A DNA stretch of 64,000 bases from Kastovskya adunca ATA6-11-RM4 (GTDB taxonomy: Bacteria > Cyanobacteriota > Cyanobacteriia > Cyanobacteriales > Coleofasciculaceae), in contig JAHHHJ010000014.1 of the NCBI GenBank assembly GCA_019359445.1, forward strand, positions 62,001 to 126,000, written 5' to 3'. Each line of letters opens with the position of its first letter. Position 1 is the first letter of the stretch. Shown one piece after another: positions 9,108 to 18,098 of the stretch. Below the pieces are notes generated by a model. The model was not told the origin of the DNA, searched no databases, and saw nothing but the letters and a program-made list of their open reading frames with translations. Position numbers and translations under genes: made by a program.

Positions 9108-9888
9108 AGATAAAACCTCCAGAGTTGGAGTCTCACCACCGATTTAACCAGTGCAAAATAGGATGTTTTTGTTGCTTAAGTATCCTAATCTGCACCCAGT
9201 GAGACAAATGTTGACTCGTAACTGAGGGATGAATTGATGCTTCCAAAGCAAGATAGTTAACGGAAATCTTGCTGCTAAGACCTCATTTTTGTAGAGCCTG
9301 AAACGTATCTTTGGTAGAAACCTCAGTAATGTTTGAGTTGAAGGGGCAAGGAGGCAATGGTGTGTAGATTCCTAAGCCAGCTCAAACAAATTCAAGATAT
9401 CTCTTGGCTGACTGCATGGGGTGCGTTTAGCACAGTCAGGGATATATCTTTGAGGCAATTCGGGAATTAGTTCCCAGAACAGCCAAGGGTGAGGTAGAGC
9501 ATAAATGGTACGTCTCCTAGATACGAATAGCTACTTGAAGTAAGCTTACATGCATACTGTATCAATCAAATCAAGCAGTAGCAACATTTTTTTATAAACT
9601 TTCCGTAACATTTGTTTACAAAGTTGTTTATTCCTTGCCTGAAAAAGGTTTGAGCGATCGCAGTTTTGTATTAGGTGCGGCTTATTTGTGTAAAAGGCGT
9701 AATAAAACTCAGTAGCGATCGCTTTTATTTACAGCAAAAAGTTGAGGAAGCGTCTTCAGCTACCACTCAACTAAGCAGGCTTAATTTATTAGAGCCTGCC
9801 GAAAAATTTGTCTTGTTACAGTTCTTGACGATGAGGCTGAGTGACAGTTCCTGAATGAAGCTGAGTTGTCAGCGATCCCCACCGCAGA
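9108..9888. other. Intergenic region, 781 bp, no gene seen
   Basis: This is the longest gene-free stretch in the window. It holds HIP1 sites near 9653 and 9715, an AT-rich segment around 9580-9630, and a hairpin (GCAGGCT...AGCCTGC, 9775-9799) about 90 bp past the helicase stop. No conserved ORF, tRNA or recognisable ncRNA was found. The promoter of the SDR gene lies at the left edge. A small RNA cannot be excluded by reading alone. Confidence 0.5.
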
Positions 9889-12237
9889 TTAAGACTGCAC
9901 CCGTTGCAAAGTGGTTCGTTTGGGATCGAGAATTTTTTGCCCCACACTGGAGAACTTAACCGCAATAGACACCTTAGTTCCTGAACCGAAAACGTGAGTC
10001 ACTTGACCTGTACCGAAAAGCTCGTGAATGATTAGTTCACCGACTTTCCAACTTTGTGACTGATCTGAGGAAAGCTTAGTGGTTTGCGACTTCCGTTGTG
10101 AGGACGTGGAAGCATTCCCGTTAGTTTTGACCTTTACTAAGGTGCTGCAAAGGAGTTCTTTGGGGATTTCTCCTAAGAATTGCGAGACAACAGCGGGTTC
10201 CCGATTTCCGTAGAGGCGGCGCTCCCGTGCATGGGAGAGATAGAGTTGTTCCTCAGCCCTGGTAATCCCTACATAACAGAGGCGACGTTCTTCTTCCAAG
10301 GCTACGGGATCGTCCATCGAGCGGAAGTTGGGGAAAAGCCCCTGTTCTAACCCGACTAAAAAGACGAGGGGGAATTCTAATCCCTTCGCCGCGTGTAATG
10401 TCATTAGTGAGACTGCGTTTTGTCCCTCTTTTAAGTTATCTAGGTCAGAGGCGAGGGAGGCATTAGCCAGAAAATTTTCTAGGTTGGAGTCGTCATTTTC
10501 TTCCTCAAACTGCAACACCGCATTGTAGAGTTCTTGAACGTTAGCGATTCTATCTTGGGCTTCATCCGTTCCTTGGTTTTTTAACTCTTGAATGTAAGCA
10601 GAATCATCCATAATGCCCTGAAGAATCTGGGAAGCAGGTAATATCTCAATCTGCGATCGCCAATTGCTAATCGTTTCTACAAACTTCAGAATCGGCTTAG
10701 CCGTGCGTCCGGCGAGGGTATTTACCGATGTTTCATCGCTGATAATTTCCCACAATGGCACGCCCAATTCCACCGCCGCCCCTTCTAAGCGATCCATCGT
10801 CGCTTTACCGATCCCGCGTCGAGGAATGTTAATAATCCGCTTCAAGCTGACGCTATCGGCAGGATTTACCAAAATCCGCAGGTAAGCCAGGCAGTCTTTA
10901 ACTTCTTTGCGGTCGTAAAATTTCAAACCACCAACAACGTGATAAGGAATACTGGCGCGAACTAAAATGTCTTCAAAGGGTCGAGACTGGGCATTAGTGC
11001 GGTAGAGAATCGCAAAATCGCCCCAGTTCCACTCTGGGTGCTGACGTTCGTAGGTACGAATGCGCTCGATGACAAATTCTGCTTCGTCACGCTCATCTTC
11101 GGCGCGGTGGTAATAAATCGGCAGCCCCGCTTCACGGGTAGGGCGCAAAATTTTCTCAATCCGCTGAGTGTTCTTCTCAATTAGGTGATTAGCCGCTTGC
11201 AGAATGTTTTCTCTAGAGCGGTAGTTTTCCTCTAGCTTCACCAATGTGCGGCTGTCTTCATGAGGTAACCCATCACCAAAGTCTTCCTGAAATTCCAGCA
11301 AAATTTTGTAATCGGCTCCCCGGAAGGCGTAAATGCTTTGGTCAACATCCCCAACCGCGAAAATAGAGCGATTTTGCCACTCCCACTCGGTTTTTTGCGT
11401 CTCTCCATTCGTAGTTAGCAGGCGGATGAGTTCGTACTGGATGCGGTTGGTGTCTTGATACTCATCTACCAGAATGTGCCGAAATTGCCGATGCCAATAA
11501 CCCAGTACCTGCTCGTTTTGGCGGAAGAGTTGCACGGGGACGAGAATCAGGTCGTCAAAGTCGAGGGAGTTGTTTTCGGCGAGGGCTTTCTGATAACGGC
11601 TGTAAACTTCAGCGATCGCTCGTCCTCGATAGTTGGATTGGCTTTGTTCAAATTCACTGGGGGTCAAGCCTTGGTTTTTTGCCGCACTGATGGTGTAGCG
11701 GACAGCACGCGGGTTAAATTTCTTTTCATCTAGGTTTAGCTGCTTGATGACGATCTCTTTAACTAGGCTTTGGGCGTCGTTTTCGTCAAAGATGGAAAAG
11801 CTGCGCGTCCATGTATGACCTTTTTCATCTTGGTATTTATTGATGTCGTAGCGCAAGATTCTGGCACAAAGGGCGTGGAAGGTGCCGATCCACAAGTCTT
11901 TGACAATGGTTTTATAAATGCGCGATCGCAGCCTGGTCTGTTCTTCCGGTGTCAGTGCTGACCACGGCTTACCATACTCAGATTCGGCTTTTTGTTCGGC
12001 AAATAGCTTCTCAATCCGTTCTTTCATCTCCCGCGCCGCTTTATTTGTGAAGGTAACGGCAAGGATATTGTCGGGAGCAACACGGTGCTTCAAAATCAGA
12101 TTCGCAATGCGGTAGATTAGCACCCTGGTTTTACCAGCACCAGCACCAGCAGCAACCAGCAAGGGCCCGCAGAAGTGTTCAACGGCTTGGCGTTGGCTGG
12201 GATTTAGGTGGCGGAGAAAGTCAGTGGTTGACGGCAT
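9889..12237 (-). CDS. pcrA: PcrA/UvrD-type ATP-dependent DNA helicase
   Basis: A 782-residue superfamily 1A 3'-5' helicase for repair and replication-fork maintenance. The Q motif is LNPSQRQAV (11-19) and Walker A is AAGAGAGKT (29-37). Motif Ia is AVTFTNKAAREM, motif II is LVDEYQDTN, motif III is VGDVDQSIYAFRGAD, motif IV is EENYRS, motif V is TLHAAKGLEFPLVF and motif VI is CYVGITRAEEQLYL. A C-terminal Tudor-like extension (about 725-782: WKVGELIIHELFGTGQV) matches PcrA of Gram-positives and cyanobacteria, known there as an RNA polymerase contact. The gene is monocistronic between two long gaps. Confidence 0.96.
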   Translation of the reverse strand: MPSTTDFLRHLNPSQRQAVEHFCGPLLVAAGAGAGKTRVLIYRIANLILKHRVAPDNILAVTFTNKAAREMKERIEKLFAEQKAESEYGKPWSALTPEEQTRLRSRIYKTIVKDLWIGTFHALCARILRYDINKYQDEKGHTWTRSFSIFDENDAQSLVKEIVIKQLNLDEKKFNPRAVRYTISAAKNQGLTPSEFEQSQSNYRGRAIAEVYSRYQKALAENNSLDFDDLILVPVQLFRQNEQVLGYWHRQFRHILVDEYQDTNRIQYELIRLLTTNGETQKTEWEWQNRSIFAVGDVDQSIYAFRGADYKILLEFQEDFGDGLPHEDSRTLVKLEENYRSRENILQAANHLIEKNTQRIEKILRPTREAGLPIYYHRAEDERDEAEFVIERIRTYERQHPEWNWGDFAILYRTNAQSRPFEDILVRASIPYHVVGGLKFYDRKEVKDCLAYLRILVNPADSVSLKRIINIPRRGIGKATMDRLEGAAVELGVPLWEIISDETSVNTLAGRTAKPILKFVETISNWRSQIEILPASQILQGIMDDSAYIQELKNQGTDEAQDRIANVQELYNAVLQFEEENDDSNLENFLANASLASDLDNLKEGQNAVSLMTLHAAKGLEFPLVFLVGLEQGLFPNFRSMDDPVALEEERRLCYVGITRAEEQLYLSHARERRLYGNREPAVVSQFLGEIPKELLCSTLVKVKTNGNASTSSQRKSQTTKLSSDQSQSWKVGELIIHELFGTGQVTHVFGSGTKVSIAVKFSSVGQKILDPKRTTLQRVQS

Positions 12238-12574
12238 GGCTGGACGGAGGGACGCGAAAGTTATCAGTAAGGTTATCCTAGCCTGCTCTGCTTTACTAAG
12301 GATTTTTGTTGAGGGGGTAGGTATAAAGGAACGAATTATAGAATCTGTGGGTTGATCAGGGCTGATTAACTGCCCGTGTGATTGATTGATGTTTCATTTT
12401 GCCCCTTTAGCTTATATTTAATCCGGAATCAATCAGGTAGCGTTTGTTATGGTATCGGGGAGTAGGGTGAACAAGGCGATTAAGAGCCTAATTAAATGAA
12501 AGTGCGATCGCTACTGCCACACGAATAACGGCAGTTAATTTTTGGCAATAAATCTGTAGGAGACACTGAAGGCA
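12238..12574. other. Intergenic region, 337 bp, divergent promoters
   Basis: The gap lies between the divergent helicase and response-regulator genes. It has one HIP1-like GCGATCGC near 12506 and an SD-like GTAGGAGAC before the regulator ATG. No gene is seen. Confidence 0.5.
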
Positions 12575-13324
12575 ATGGAGGAAAAATCCAAGCAATCTAG
12601 AACCGCTGAGACGGCTCAAACTCCCAAAAAGATTCTTATTGTTGATGATGATGCTGCTATCCGGAAGTTAATCTACCGCTTTTTAGGTCAAAAGAACTAT
12701 CAAGTGGAGGCGGCTGAAGACGGCAGGACTGCCCTAAAACGATTTGAAGAATTTAGCCCTGACCTGGTAATTCTCGATGTGATTTTGCCTGACATTATCG
12801 GCTATGAAGTTTGCCAGGAAATGAAGCAGCGCTGGGGGGGTACTCTGGTCATGCTGCTGACTAGCTTGACCGATGTAGAGCACCACGTTACAGGACTAGA
12901 GTGGGCTGATGCCTATCTGACGAAGCCCTTCCATCTCCGAGTTCTGGAAAAGCAAGTGCAAGCGCTGTTGCGACTTCTCCCGTCTCCCTCCACTGCGGCG
13001 GAACGGGAACCTCTCCACTTTGGTAAATTAATGATTGATCCGATGCGCCGTGAGGTCAGCTTCGACAATCGGCTAATTAGCTTAACGGCGTTGGAATTTG
13101 ATCTGCTGCATTTTTTTGCACAGCACCCAGGGCGAGTTTGTTCGCGCCAGCAATTGATTAGAGAGGTGTGGGATCACGAATTTGTTGGAGATGGGCGAGT
13201 TGTTGACGTTCACATCGGTCAAATTCGCCGCAAGATTGAGCCGGATTCGACTCAGCCGATATATATTCGCACGAGTCGGGGCGTCGGCTATCTATTTGAT
13301 CCTCCTGAACCTTCAAAACAGTGA
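12575..13324 (+). CDS. OmpR/PhoB-family response regulator (copy 1 of a paralogous pair)
   Basis: 249 residues: a polar 17-residue leader, a receiver (18-133) and an OmpR-type winged helix (about 146-243). Receiver residues seen are the acidic triad near D24-D26, phospho-site D68 (LVILDV), switch T96 (LLTS) and K117 (LTKPF). The alpha4 loop reads GLEWADAYLTKPF, one residue shorter than the usual GLExGADDYxTKPF. The DNA-binding half has ALEFDLLHFFAQHPGRV, VVDVHIGQIRRKIE and RGVGYLF. It is strikingly similar to the regulator at 36268 across both domains, so the two are paralogues. No histidine kinase is adjacent. RBS is GTAGGAGAC. Confidence 0.93.
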   Translation: MEEKSKQSRTAETAQTPKKILIVDDDAAIRKLIYRFLGQKNYQVEAAEDGRTALKRFEEFSPDLVILDVILPDIIGYEVCQEMKQRWGGTLVMLLTSLTDVEHHVTGLEWADAYLTKPFHLRVLEKQVQALLRLLPSPSTAAEREPLHFGKLMIDPMRREVSFDNRLISLTALEFDLLHFFAQHPGRVCSRQQLIREVWDHEFVGDGRVVDVHIGQIRRKIEPDSTQPIYIRTSRGVGYLFDPPEPSKQ

Positions 13325-13445
13325 CGATTAATCAACAAGAGAGTTGAGCCGGATTTTTAGTTGCCAAAACTGTAACTTGTCAACGCTCCAAAAGAGTTAA
13401 TGCCAGATTGGGAACACCTATCAATTGTGTTCCCTTTATTTTGTT

Positions 13446-14195
13446 ATGACTCGTCTTTGTTTCTATTCCCACCTGAATAATTGGGATCGAATTAGAACGT
13501 TATGTCTAGTCGTGAGTTTGCTGGGTTTAACTGCCTGCCAAGCTGCTCCGGCTCAACAAGTAGAAATACCCAGAACTCTGACTGTCTCCGGTAAAGGCTC
13601 TGTGAATATCCCCACCAGCCTGACTCAGGTACGTTTGGGGGTTGAGGTGCAGGGTAAAACAGCTCAGGACGTGCAGCAGGAAGTAGCGCAGCGATCGCAA
13701 GCTGTAATCGACCAGCTCAAGTCCCGCCAGGTAGAAAAATTGGAAACTACAGGGATCAGCCTCAACCCCAACTACAACTACAACGGCGGGAAACAAACGA
13801 TTATTGGTTATACTGGCACGAATATCGTCAGCTTTCGGATTGAAACCAAGAATTCCGGGACACTGCTAGATGATGCCATCAAAGCGGGTGCAACTCGGAT
13901 CGATGGCATTAGTTTTGTGGCTACCGATGAAGCGATCGCCCAAGCCCAACAGCAAGCGATCCAAAAAGCCTCAGACGATGCCAAAAAACAAGCGAATGCG
14001 GCTCTAAGTGCCTTGGATCTTAGCCAAAAAGAAGTGATCGGCATTCAAGTCAATGGTGCGAGTCCTCCGTACCCCCCCGTACCTTTTGCTGTGGGAGCGA
14101 TCGCCAGTCAACCCGCCCAAGAAAATGCCCAAACTCCCGTAATCGGTGGCGAACAGAAAATCGAGCAAGCTGTGACGCTGCAAGTTCGTTACTAA
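13446..14195 (+). CDS. SIMPL domain (DUF541) lipoprotein
   Basis: 249 residues from the ATG at 13446; a TTG seven codons upstream would add MCSLYFV and is less likely. A signal ends in a lipobox-like LLGLTAC (Cys about residue 32), so it is probably a membrane-anchored lipoprotein facing the periplasm. The body is a SIMPL/DUF541 domain, recognised from RTLTVSGKGSVNIPTSLTQV, a helix AQDVQQEVAQRSQAVIDQL, and ATDEAIAQAQQQAIQKASDD. The family is related to periplasmic BP26/YggE proteins, tied to oxidative stress in other bacteria; no enzymatic function is known. It sits 121 bp after the regulator. Confidence 0.85.
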   Translation: MTRLCFYSHLNNWDRIRTLCLVVSLLGLTACQAAPAQQVEIPRTLTVSGKGSVNIPTSLTQVRLGVEVQGKTAQDVQQEVAQRSQAVIDQLKSRQVEKLETTGISLNPNYNYNGGKQTIIGYTGTNIVSFRIETKNSGTLLDDAIKAGATRIDGISFVATDEAIAQAQQQAIQKASDDAKKQANAALSALDLSQKEVIGIQVNGASPPYPPVPFAVGAIASQPAQENAQTPVIGGEQKIEQAVTLQVRY

Positions 14196-14252
14196 TCGAC
14201 TACTCCTCTCGGCTCGAATTTTGTTACATCCGTTTTTCGCCCATAGGCGTGT

Positions 14253-14284
14253 AGGTAGGGACGCAAAGCTTTGTGTCCCTACCT
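14253..14284. repeat. 32-bp palindrome after the SIMPL gene
   Basis: AGGTAGGGACGCAAAG is followed directly by its reverse complement with a single mismatch, then TTTGA. It belongs to the 'gtagggacgcaaag' palindromes scattered in filamentous cyanobacterial genomes (recalled). It lies 58 bp past the SIMPL stop and could also act as a terminator. Confidence 0.6.
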
Positions 14285-14430
14285 TTGATCTATTCAGCAA
14301 ATGTCGATAATCGTCTAAAGTAAATAGCAATCTTTCAAGAAAACCAGTCTTGAGGTCAGTATTTTGAAGAGCAAGCAGGGGAACTAACGACTCTCTGCTG
14401 GCGACACTGTCAAAAATACGAGGTGAGGAG

Positions 14431-15318
14431 ATGAGAAAATTTGCTGTCCCCAGATTGGTGATTCTGGGTTCAATCGGGTTTATTTCACTCAGAGTTATAG
14501 GAGGGGCGATCGCCTTTCCTTTCCCTCAGCCAGCTGCCAATGCTCCCACATCAATCGCCGCCTCAAATACGTCTGGCTTAATCTGGCCCACTCAAGGCTT
14601 CATTTCTCAAGGCTTTCATACCTATCACGAAGGAATCGACATTTCAGGATCGATCGGGGTTCCTGTTGTTGCTGCGGCTACAGGTGAAGTGATCAAGGCA
14701 GGTTGGGATGATTGGGGATTAGGCAATGCCATAGAAATCAAGCATCCCGATGGTAGTCAAACGGTCTATGGTCACAATCATCGTCTATTCGTAAGCAAGG
14801 GTGATGTTGTGCGCCAGGGTGAAGTTATTGCCGAGATGGGCAGTAGTGGTAATAGCACAGGCCCTCACTTGCATTTTGAAGTTTATCCCAATGGTCGCGA
14901 TCCCATTAACCCCTTGGCGTCTTTACCGTCTCTAGTGGCAGGTAAGATTCCATCACAGCAATCCATTGCCGTTGCTCCAGGAAGACCTGCATCTGTTGCT
15001 CCTGAACTTACTACTCCTGTACCTTTTACAGCAACTGCTGTTAGGGCTACCGGAATATGTAGCAATGAAACTCTAGTTACAGGTGAGACGGCAAAGTTTC
15101 GTGTGAATATTTGTCGGGAAAATGGTCAGTTATTTTACGTTGGGCAATCGAAGCAGAATCCTAACGATTCCATGCGGATACCTGCTCGCAACATTGGTGG
15201 CGGTCGGTATCGTGCAGATAACGGTAGTTATTCCTACTACGTTACCCAGAATCGCCTAGAGGTGTTGCGGTATGGTCGTCGGATTCGTGTGGAAAATTTG
15301 TCCAATCGAGGTAGCTAA
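14431..15318 (+). CDS. M23-family peptidoglycan metallopeptidase
   Basis: 295 residues with an N-terminal signal or anchor (about 8-29). The M23 (lysostaphin-type) zinc peptidase domain spans about 50-165. Zinc ligands are H66 and D70 in HEGID and H148 in GPHLHFE, with H146 and H115 (YGHNH) as catalytic histidines. The enzyme should cut peptide cross-links in periplasmic peptidoglycan. From about 205 there is an extra beta-rich domain with two cysteines (TGICSNE, RVNICRENG) that I cannot name. The ribosome-binding site is GAGGTGAGG. A perfect inverted repeat follows the gene. The upstream 235 bp were checked for a c-di-AMP riboswitch without finding its core. Confidence 0.9.
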   Translation: MRKFAVPRLVILGSIGFISLRVIGGAIAFPFPQPAANAPTSIAASNTSGLIWPTQGFISQGFHTYHEGIDISGSIGVPVVAAATGEVIKAGWDDWGLGNAIEIKHPDGSQTVYGHNHRLFVSKGDVVRQGEVIAEMGSSGNSTGPHLHFEVYPNGRDPINPLASLPSLVAGKIPSQQSIAVAPGRPASVAPELTTPVPFTATAVRATGICSNETLVTGETAKFRVNICRENGQLFYVGQSKQNPNDSMRIPARNIGGGRYRADNGSYSYYVTQNRLEVLRYGRRIRVENLSNRGS

Positions 15319-15626
15319 TTCTCTTGGGCAGTAAACAAGATTGGCAACCCGTGGAAGTACTTACTATTTTGGGGTTATTTAGCTCAAAATTTTGAGTTAT
15401 GTAACACCCTAAGGGCTTAACTGATGCTCTAGAGCGATCGCACTTGTTGCCTTTTCTGTGAAGGCTAGCTTCTGCGATCGCTCTTTTGTTTCTAATTCTC
15501 TAGACAAAACCTAATAATCTACAACATTAAGTTTAGATAAACAACCCCAAATTTACTCAAAATCGAGGTTAATTTTGAGGTGAGTCCATCTGTGTTATCA
15601 CTTACTTCAAAAATAGGTAAATAATC
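15319..15626. other. Intergenic region, 308 bp, between two cell-wall genes
   Basis: It holds the HIP1-containing inverted repeat at 15431-15484 and an AT-rich stretch (15520-15625) that probably carries the promoter of the next gene. No ORF is seen. Confidence 0.5.
15431..15484 (+). terminator. HIP1-based inverted repeat, possible terminator
   Basis: AGAGCGATCGCA and TGCGATCGCTCT are a perfect 12-bp inverted repeat around a 30-base loop, followed by TTTTGTTT. The arms each contain a HIP1 octamer. Its place 113 bp downstream of the M23 gene and the T-run suggest a terminator, but the loop is long for one. Confidence 0.4.
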
Positions 15627-16205
15627 ATGGAAATACTTGCTTACGCGCACTCCTATGCTGCTTATGAAGAGGCAGCAGGTATCGAGTACGATCTTCCGAA
15701 ATTAAATCTAAATTGGGCTAAACTTCCAAGTTCAGCTTGGCTGAGTTTACTCGGCGTCGCTGTTCTGTTCGGCAGTATGAATATGGTGGCTCCAGCTTCA
15801 GCCGCCCAATATTTTGTGAATACCAGGGGCAGTTGCTTAAATGCCCGCACTGGCCCCGGCACAGTCTATCCCTCCGCTATCTGCGTCCGCAATGGAGCAG
15901 CCCTCAAGAATGTCGTTCGTTTTGAAAACGGTTGGGCGCAACTTTCCAGCGGGCGTTGGGTTGCAGCTCAATTCATCAGCACGGCTCCTGGTAGTGGTAG
16001 TACTCCTGGAAACGTGGGTGGCCCACTTCTGCGTCCAGGTGCTCGGAATCAGGCAGTTAGGGATGTTCAAATCGCTTTGAGACTCCCCGTCGATGGAGTT
16101 TACGGCCCCAATACCGCAGCAGCCGTCCGACGGTTCCAGGCAAATAATGGCTTACTTGTAGATGGAATTGTTGGGCCACAAACTCGTAGAGCTTTGTTCC
16201 GTTGA
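15627..16205 (+). CDS. SH3-like plus peptidoglycan-binding domain protein
   Basis: 192 residues. A 35-residue polar leader (MEILAYAHSYAAYEEAAG) precedes SSAW and a hydrophobic segment (38-56) ending in an AxA-type site (ASAAQ). Residues 62-118 form a bacterial SH3-like domain (SCLNARTGPG, GWAQLSSGRWV). Residues 135-192 are a PG_binding_1 domain (VRDVQIALRLPVDGVYG, RRFQANNGL, DGIVGPQTRRAL). It should bind peptidoglycan in the periplasm; no catalytic domain is present. The leader resembles that of the triple-repeat protein at 55713. RBS is weak (AATAGGTAA). Confidence 0.85.
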   Translation: MEILAYAHSYAAYEEAAGIEYDLPKLNLNWAKLPSSAWLSLLGVAVLFGSMNMVAPASAAQYFVNTRGSCLNARTGPGTVYPSAICVRNGAALKNVVRFENGWAQLSSGRWVAAQFISTAPGSGSTPGNVGGPLLRPGARNQAVRDVQIALRLPVDGVYGPNTAAAVRRFQANNGLLVDGIVGPQTRRALFR

Positions 16206-16334
16206 TAGGAAGATTCAGAAAAGAAGCGAGTTCTTACGCTTGGGAACTACCCAAGTTAACCTTACTAACTCAGCAGTTCTCTGGTTTTGAGACTTCTTCC
16301 TCAATTACTTCTTCCTTTGACTATTCATCTTTAC

Positions 16335-16383
16335 CCCCGGTGTGTTTGGAAAAAGCAACATACATACCAGGGGATTTTTTTTA
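16335..16383 (+). terminator. Rho-independent terminator candidate
   Basis: CCCCGGTGTGT pairs imperfectly with ACATACCAGGGG, one bulged base breaking the stem, and is followed by a run of eight or nine T. It lies 130 bp after the SH3/PG-binding gene. Confidence 0.55.
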
Positions 16384-16530
16384 GTAAAAGCTCTATAGTC
16401 AACTGACTTCTAAAAAATGGTATCTTTTGCACCCCATTGCATCACTAATGAGGGAAATTCTGGCTCAAAAACACCGAGTAAGGAAGCACCAAGGATATCT
16501 TAATAGGAGCGGGATGAGGGATGAAAGGGA

Positions 16531-16560
16531 AAGGGTGAGCCATTAATGACCCACCCTTTT
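16531..16560. terminator. Bidirectional hairpin between convergent genes
   Basis: AAAGGGTGAGCCATT and AATGACCCACCCTTTT form a stem with two G-U/mismatch positions and A and T runs on its flanks, so it can end transcripts from either strand. The glycine-zipper gene (-) ends 50 bp to the right. Confidence 0.5.
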
Positions 16561-16609
16561 CTTTTCTCATATTTGAGAGTGCAACCTGATTGAAGCTTGC
16601 ACCCAGATA

Positions 16610-17233
16610 TTACATTGAGCGATGGGGCTTAATCACCGTGTTATCTTGAGCATCAACGCCTAAGGTTTCGCGACGCATTTGCTCTGCCGCGTCAACGGTA
16701 TCTTGTTTGACATGCATTTCAACTCGTGGCTCTTCCGAGAGGTTTTTTACCTGAGCATCTTGAGAATGAGAAGCTTGAGCACTTTCAACAGCGTGCTTGA
16801 CGTCACCAGTTGCTTCTTCTACAGATAGCTTGGTGTGGTCAGCCGCACCTTTGACTTTGTTCATTGCCTGTTCTAAATGGGGTTTAGCCCGATCAGCCGC
16901 CTCTTTGGCTTGCCCTTGCGCCTCATCTAGGCGGGATTTGACATTTTTAGCCGCATCTTTGACTTTACCTTTGACTTGATCAGCGGCATCTTCCGGTGCA
17001 TTCTGAGCAGTCAAACCACCAGCAACTGCACCGACGACTGCACCAAGGACGGCTCCAGTGCGACCCGCGATTTTCCCACCCAAAACGGTACCAACAGCGG
17101 CTCCTGCGACACCTGCGCCAACAGTACCCATTGTTTTGTTGTCTGCTTTATCGGTTGTAGGAGCTTCAGGTGGCGTAGTGGTCAGTTCAGAATTGTTAGG
17201 GAACGGTTCTAAATTGGGATTGTGAGTAGTCAT
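16610..17233 (-). CDS. Glycine-zipper and LEA-like helical protein
   Basis: 207 residues in three parts. A disordered Pro/Thr-rich head (1-34) is followed by a glycine-zipper region (35-78: GTVGAGVAGAAVGTVLGG, GAVLGAVVGAVAGGL), and then by 11-mer-like amphipathic helices rich in K, D, A (VKGKVKDAAKNVKSRLDEA, AKEAADRAKPHLEQAMNKV). The last part resembles group 3 LEA/apolipoprotein-like proteins linked to desiccation or osmotic stress. The tail contains VEMHVKQDTVDAAEQMRRE. The glycine zipper could insert in or bind membranes. Function is inferred from composition only. Confidence 0.65.
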   Translation of the reverse strand: MTTHNPNLEPFPNNSELTTTPPEAPTTDKADNKTMGTVGAGVAGAAVGTVLGGKIAGRTGAVLGAVVGAVAGGLTAQNAPEDAADQVKGKVKDAAKNVKSRLDEAQGQAKEAADRAKPHLEQAMNKVKGAADHTKLSVEEATGDVKHAVESAQASHSQDAQVKNLSEEPRVEMHVKQDTVDAAEQMRRETLGVDAQDNTVIKPHRSM

Positions 17234-17510
17234 ATTCTTTTATAATCTCTTTAACATTAAAACGATAAAACTTCATTTGGAAAAAGTTTTATGTCTACCT
17301 TCTATTTAAGAAGTACTCAGAAGAATTAACCTGAGGCTAAAGAGATAAATTGCCTTGGCGCTAGTCTGTCGTTGGGAATAATTCTTAGGTTTAATTAAGA
17401 AAGATACTAAGAACTATTTTTGTTAAGATATGCTACCGAATATTTTTACTACTTTACTAGTAAGACGGGCAATGTACCTATTCACTTCTCCTAGTATTAG
17501 GGCTGAGAAA

Positions 17511-17930
17511 TTATGATTTTTTGTGATGCGCTTCCACAACAGTGTGAACATTGCCGCGTGGAGTAAAGTCACCTTTAACGGCAATTTCTAACGGATCACA
17601 GACGGCAATTAAGTCATCAAGAATTTGGTTAATACTTTCTTCGTGAGAAATGTAGCGATCGCGGTAGCTATTGATATACAGTTTCAGTGCCTTTAGTTCC
17701 ACCACTTTTTCATCAGGAACGTAATCGACATGAATAGTCGCAAAGTCTGGATACCCAGAAAACGGACATTTGCAAGTAAATTCTGGCAACGTAATTTGAA
17801 TGTTGTAGCGACGCCCAATGCGCGGGTTTGGGAAGGTAATTAGCTGTCCTTCCGCAATGGCACGTTCGCCATAGGTCATTGGCTCGGTCGGGGCTTCAGG
17901 AGAAGGCGGCTGGGCTGAGAATTGAGTCAT
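17511..17930 (-). CDS. queF: NADPH-dependent 7-cyano-7-deazaguanine reductase QueF
   Basis: 139 residues, the unimodular QueF form. It reduces preQ0 to preQ1 in queuosine biosynthesis for tRNA. The catalytic Cys lies in FTCKCPFSGYPDF (about 51-63), with the Asp of YPDF as proton donor. The QueF NADPH motif ELKALKLYINSYRD and the following SHEES are intact. No preQ1 riboswitch core was recognised in the 168 bp upstream. The gene stands alone here, without other que genes. Confidence 0.95.
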   Translation of the reverse strand: MTQFSAQPPSPEAPTEPMTYGERAIAEGQLITFPNPRIGRRYNIQITLPEFTCKCPFSGYPDFATIHVDYVPDEKVVELKALKLYINSYRDRYISHEESINQILDDLIAVCDPLEIAVKGDFTPRGNVHTVVEAHHKKS

Positions 17931-18098
17931 AGTATATGTTGTTGTAGTCCGTAGTTATTCGCCCTGAGGATTTTGAGCAATAGCATCGGTTAGCTGTATA
18001 AATTTTACAAGTGAACAATTTACAGCTAGTTATTTTTTCACCTTTTAGTGGCTAGGCAAGTTTAGCCAACCTATCTCACTTTCCAGCTTTAGCTGTTA

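Larger units (their letters stand above)
16206..16609. other. Intergenic region, 404 bp, with two hairpins
   Basis: The gap lies between convergent genes. It contains the two terminator-like hairpins listed separately and a 60-codon frame at its left end with no family resemblance. No gene is called. Confidence 0.5.

Noticed and set aside
14196-14430. Possible c-di-AMP (ydaO-type) riboswitch before the M23 gene
   Set aside because: Only a weak GGGGAACTAA match was seen; the required paired core blocks are absent. The same search before the PG-binding genes was also negative.
17931-18098. preQ1 riboswitch before queF
   Set aside because: No C-rich loop and A-rich tail arrangement was found in the 168 bp upstream.
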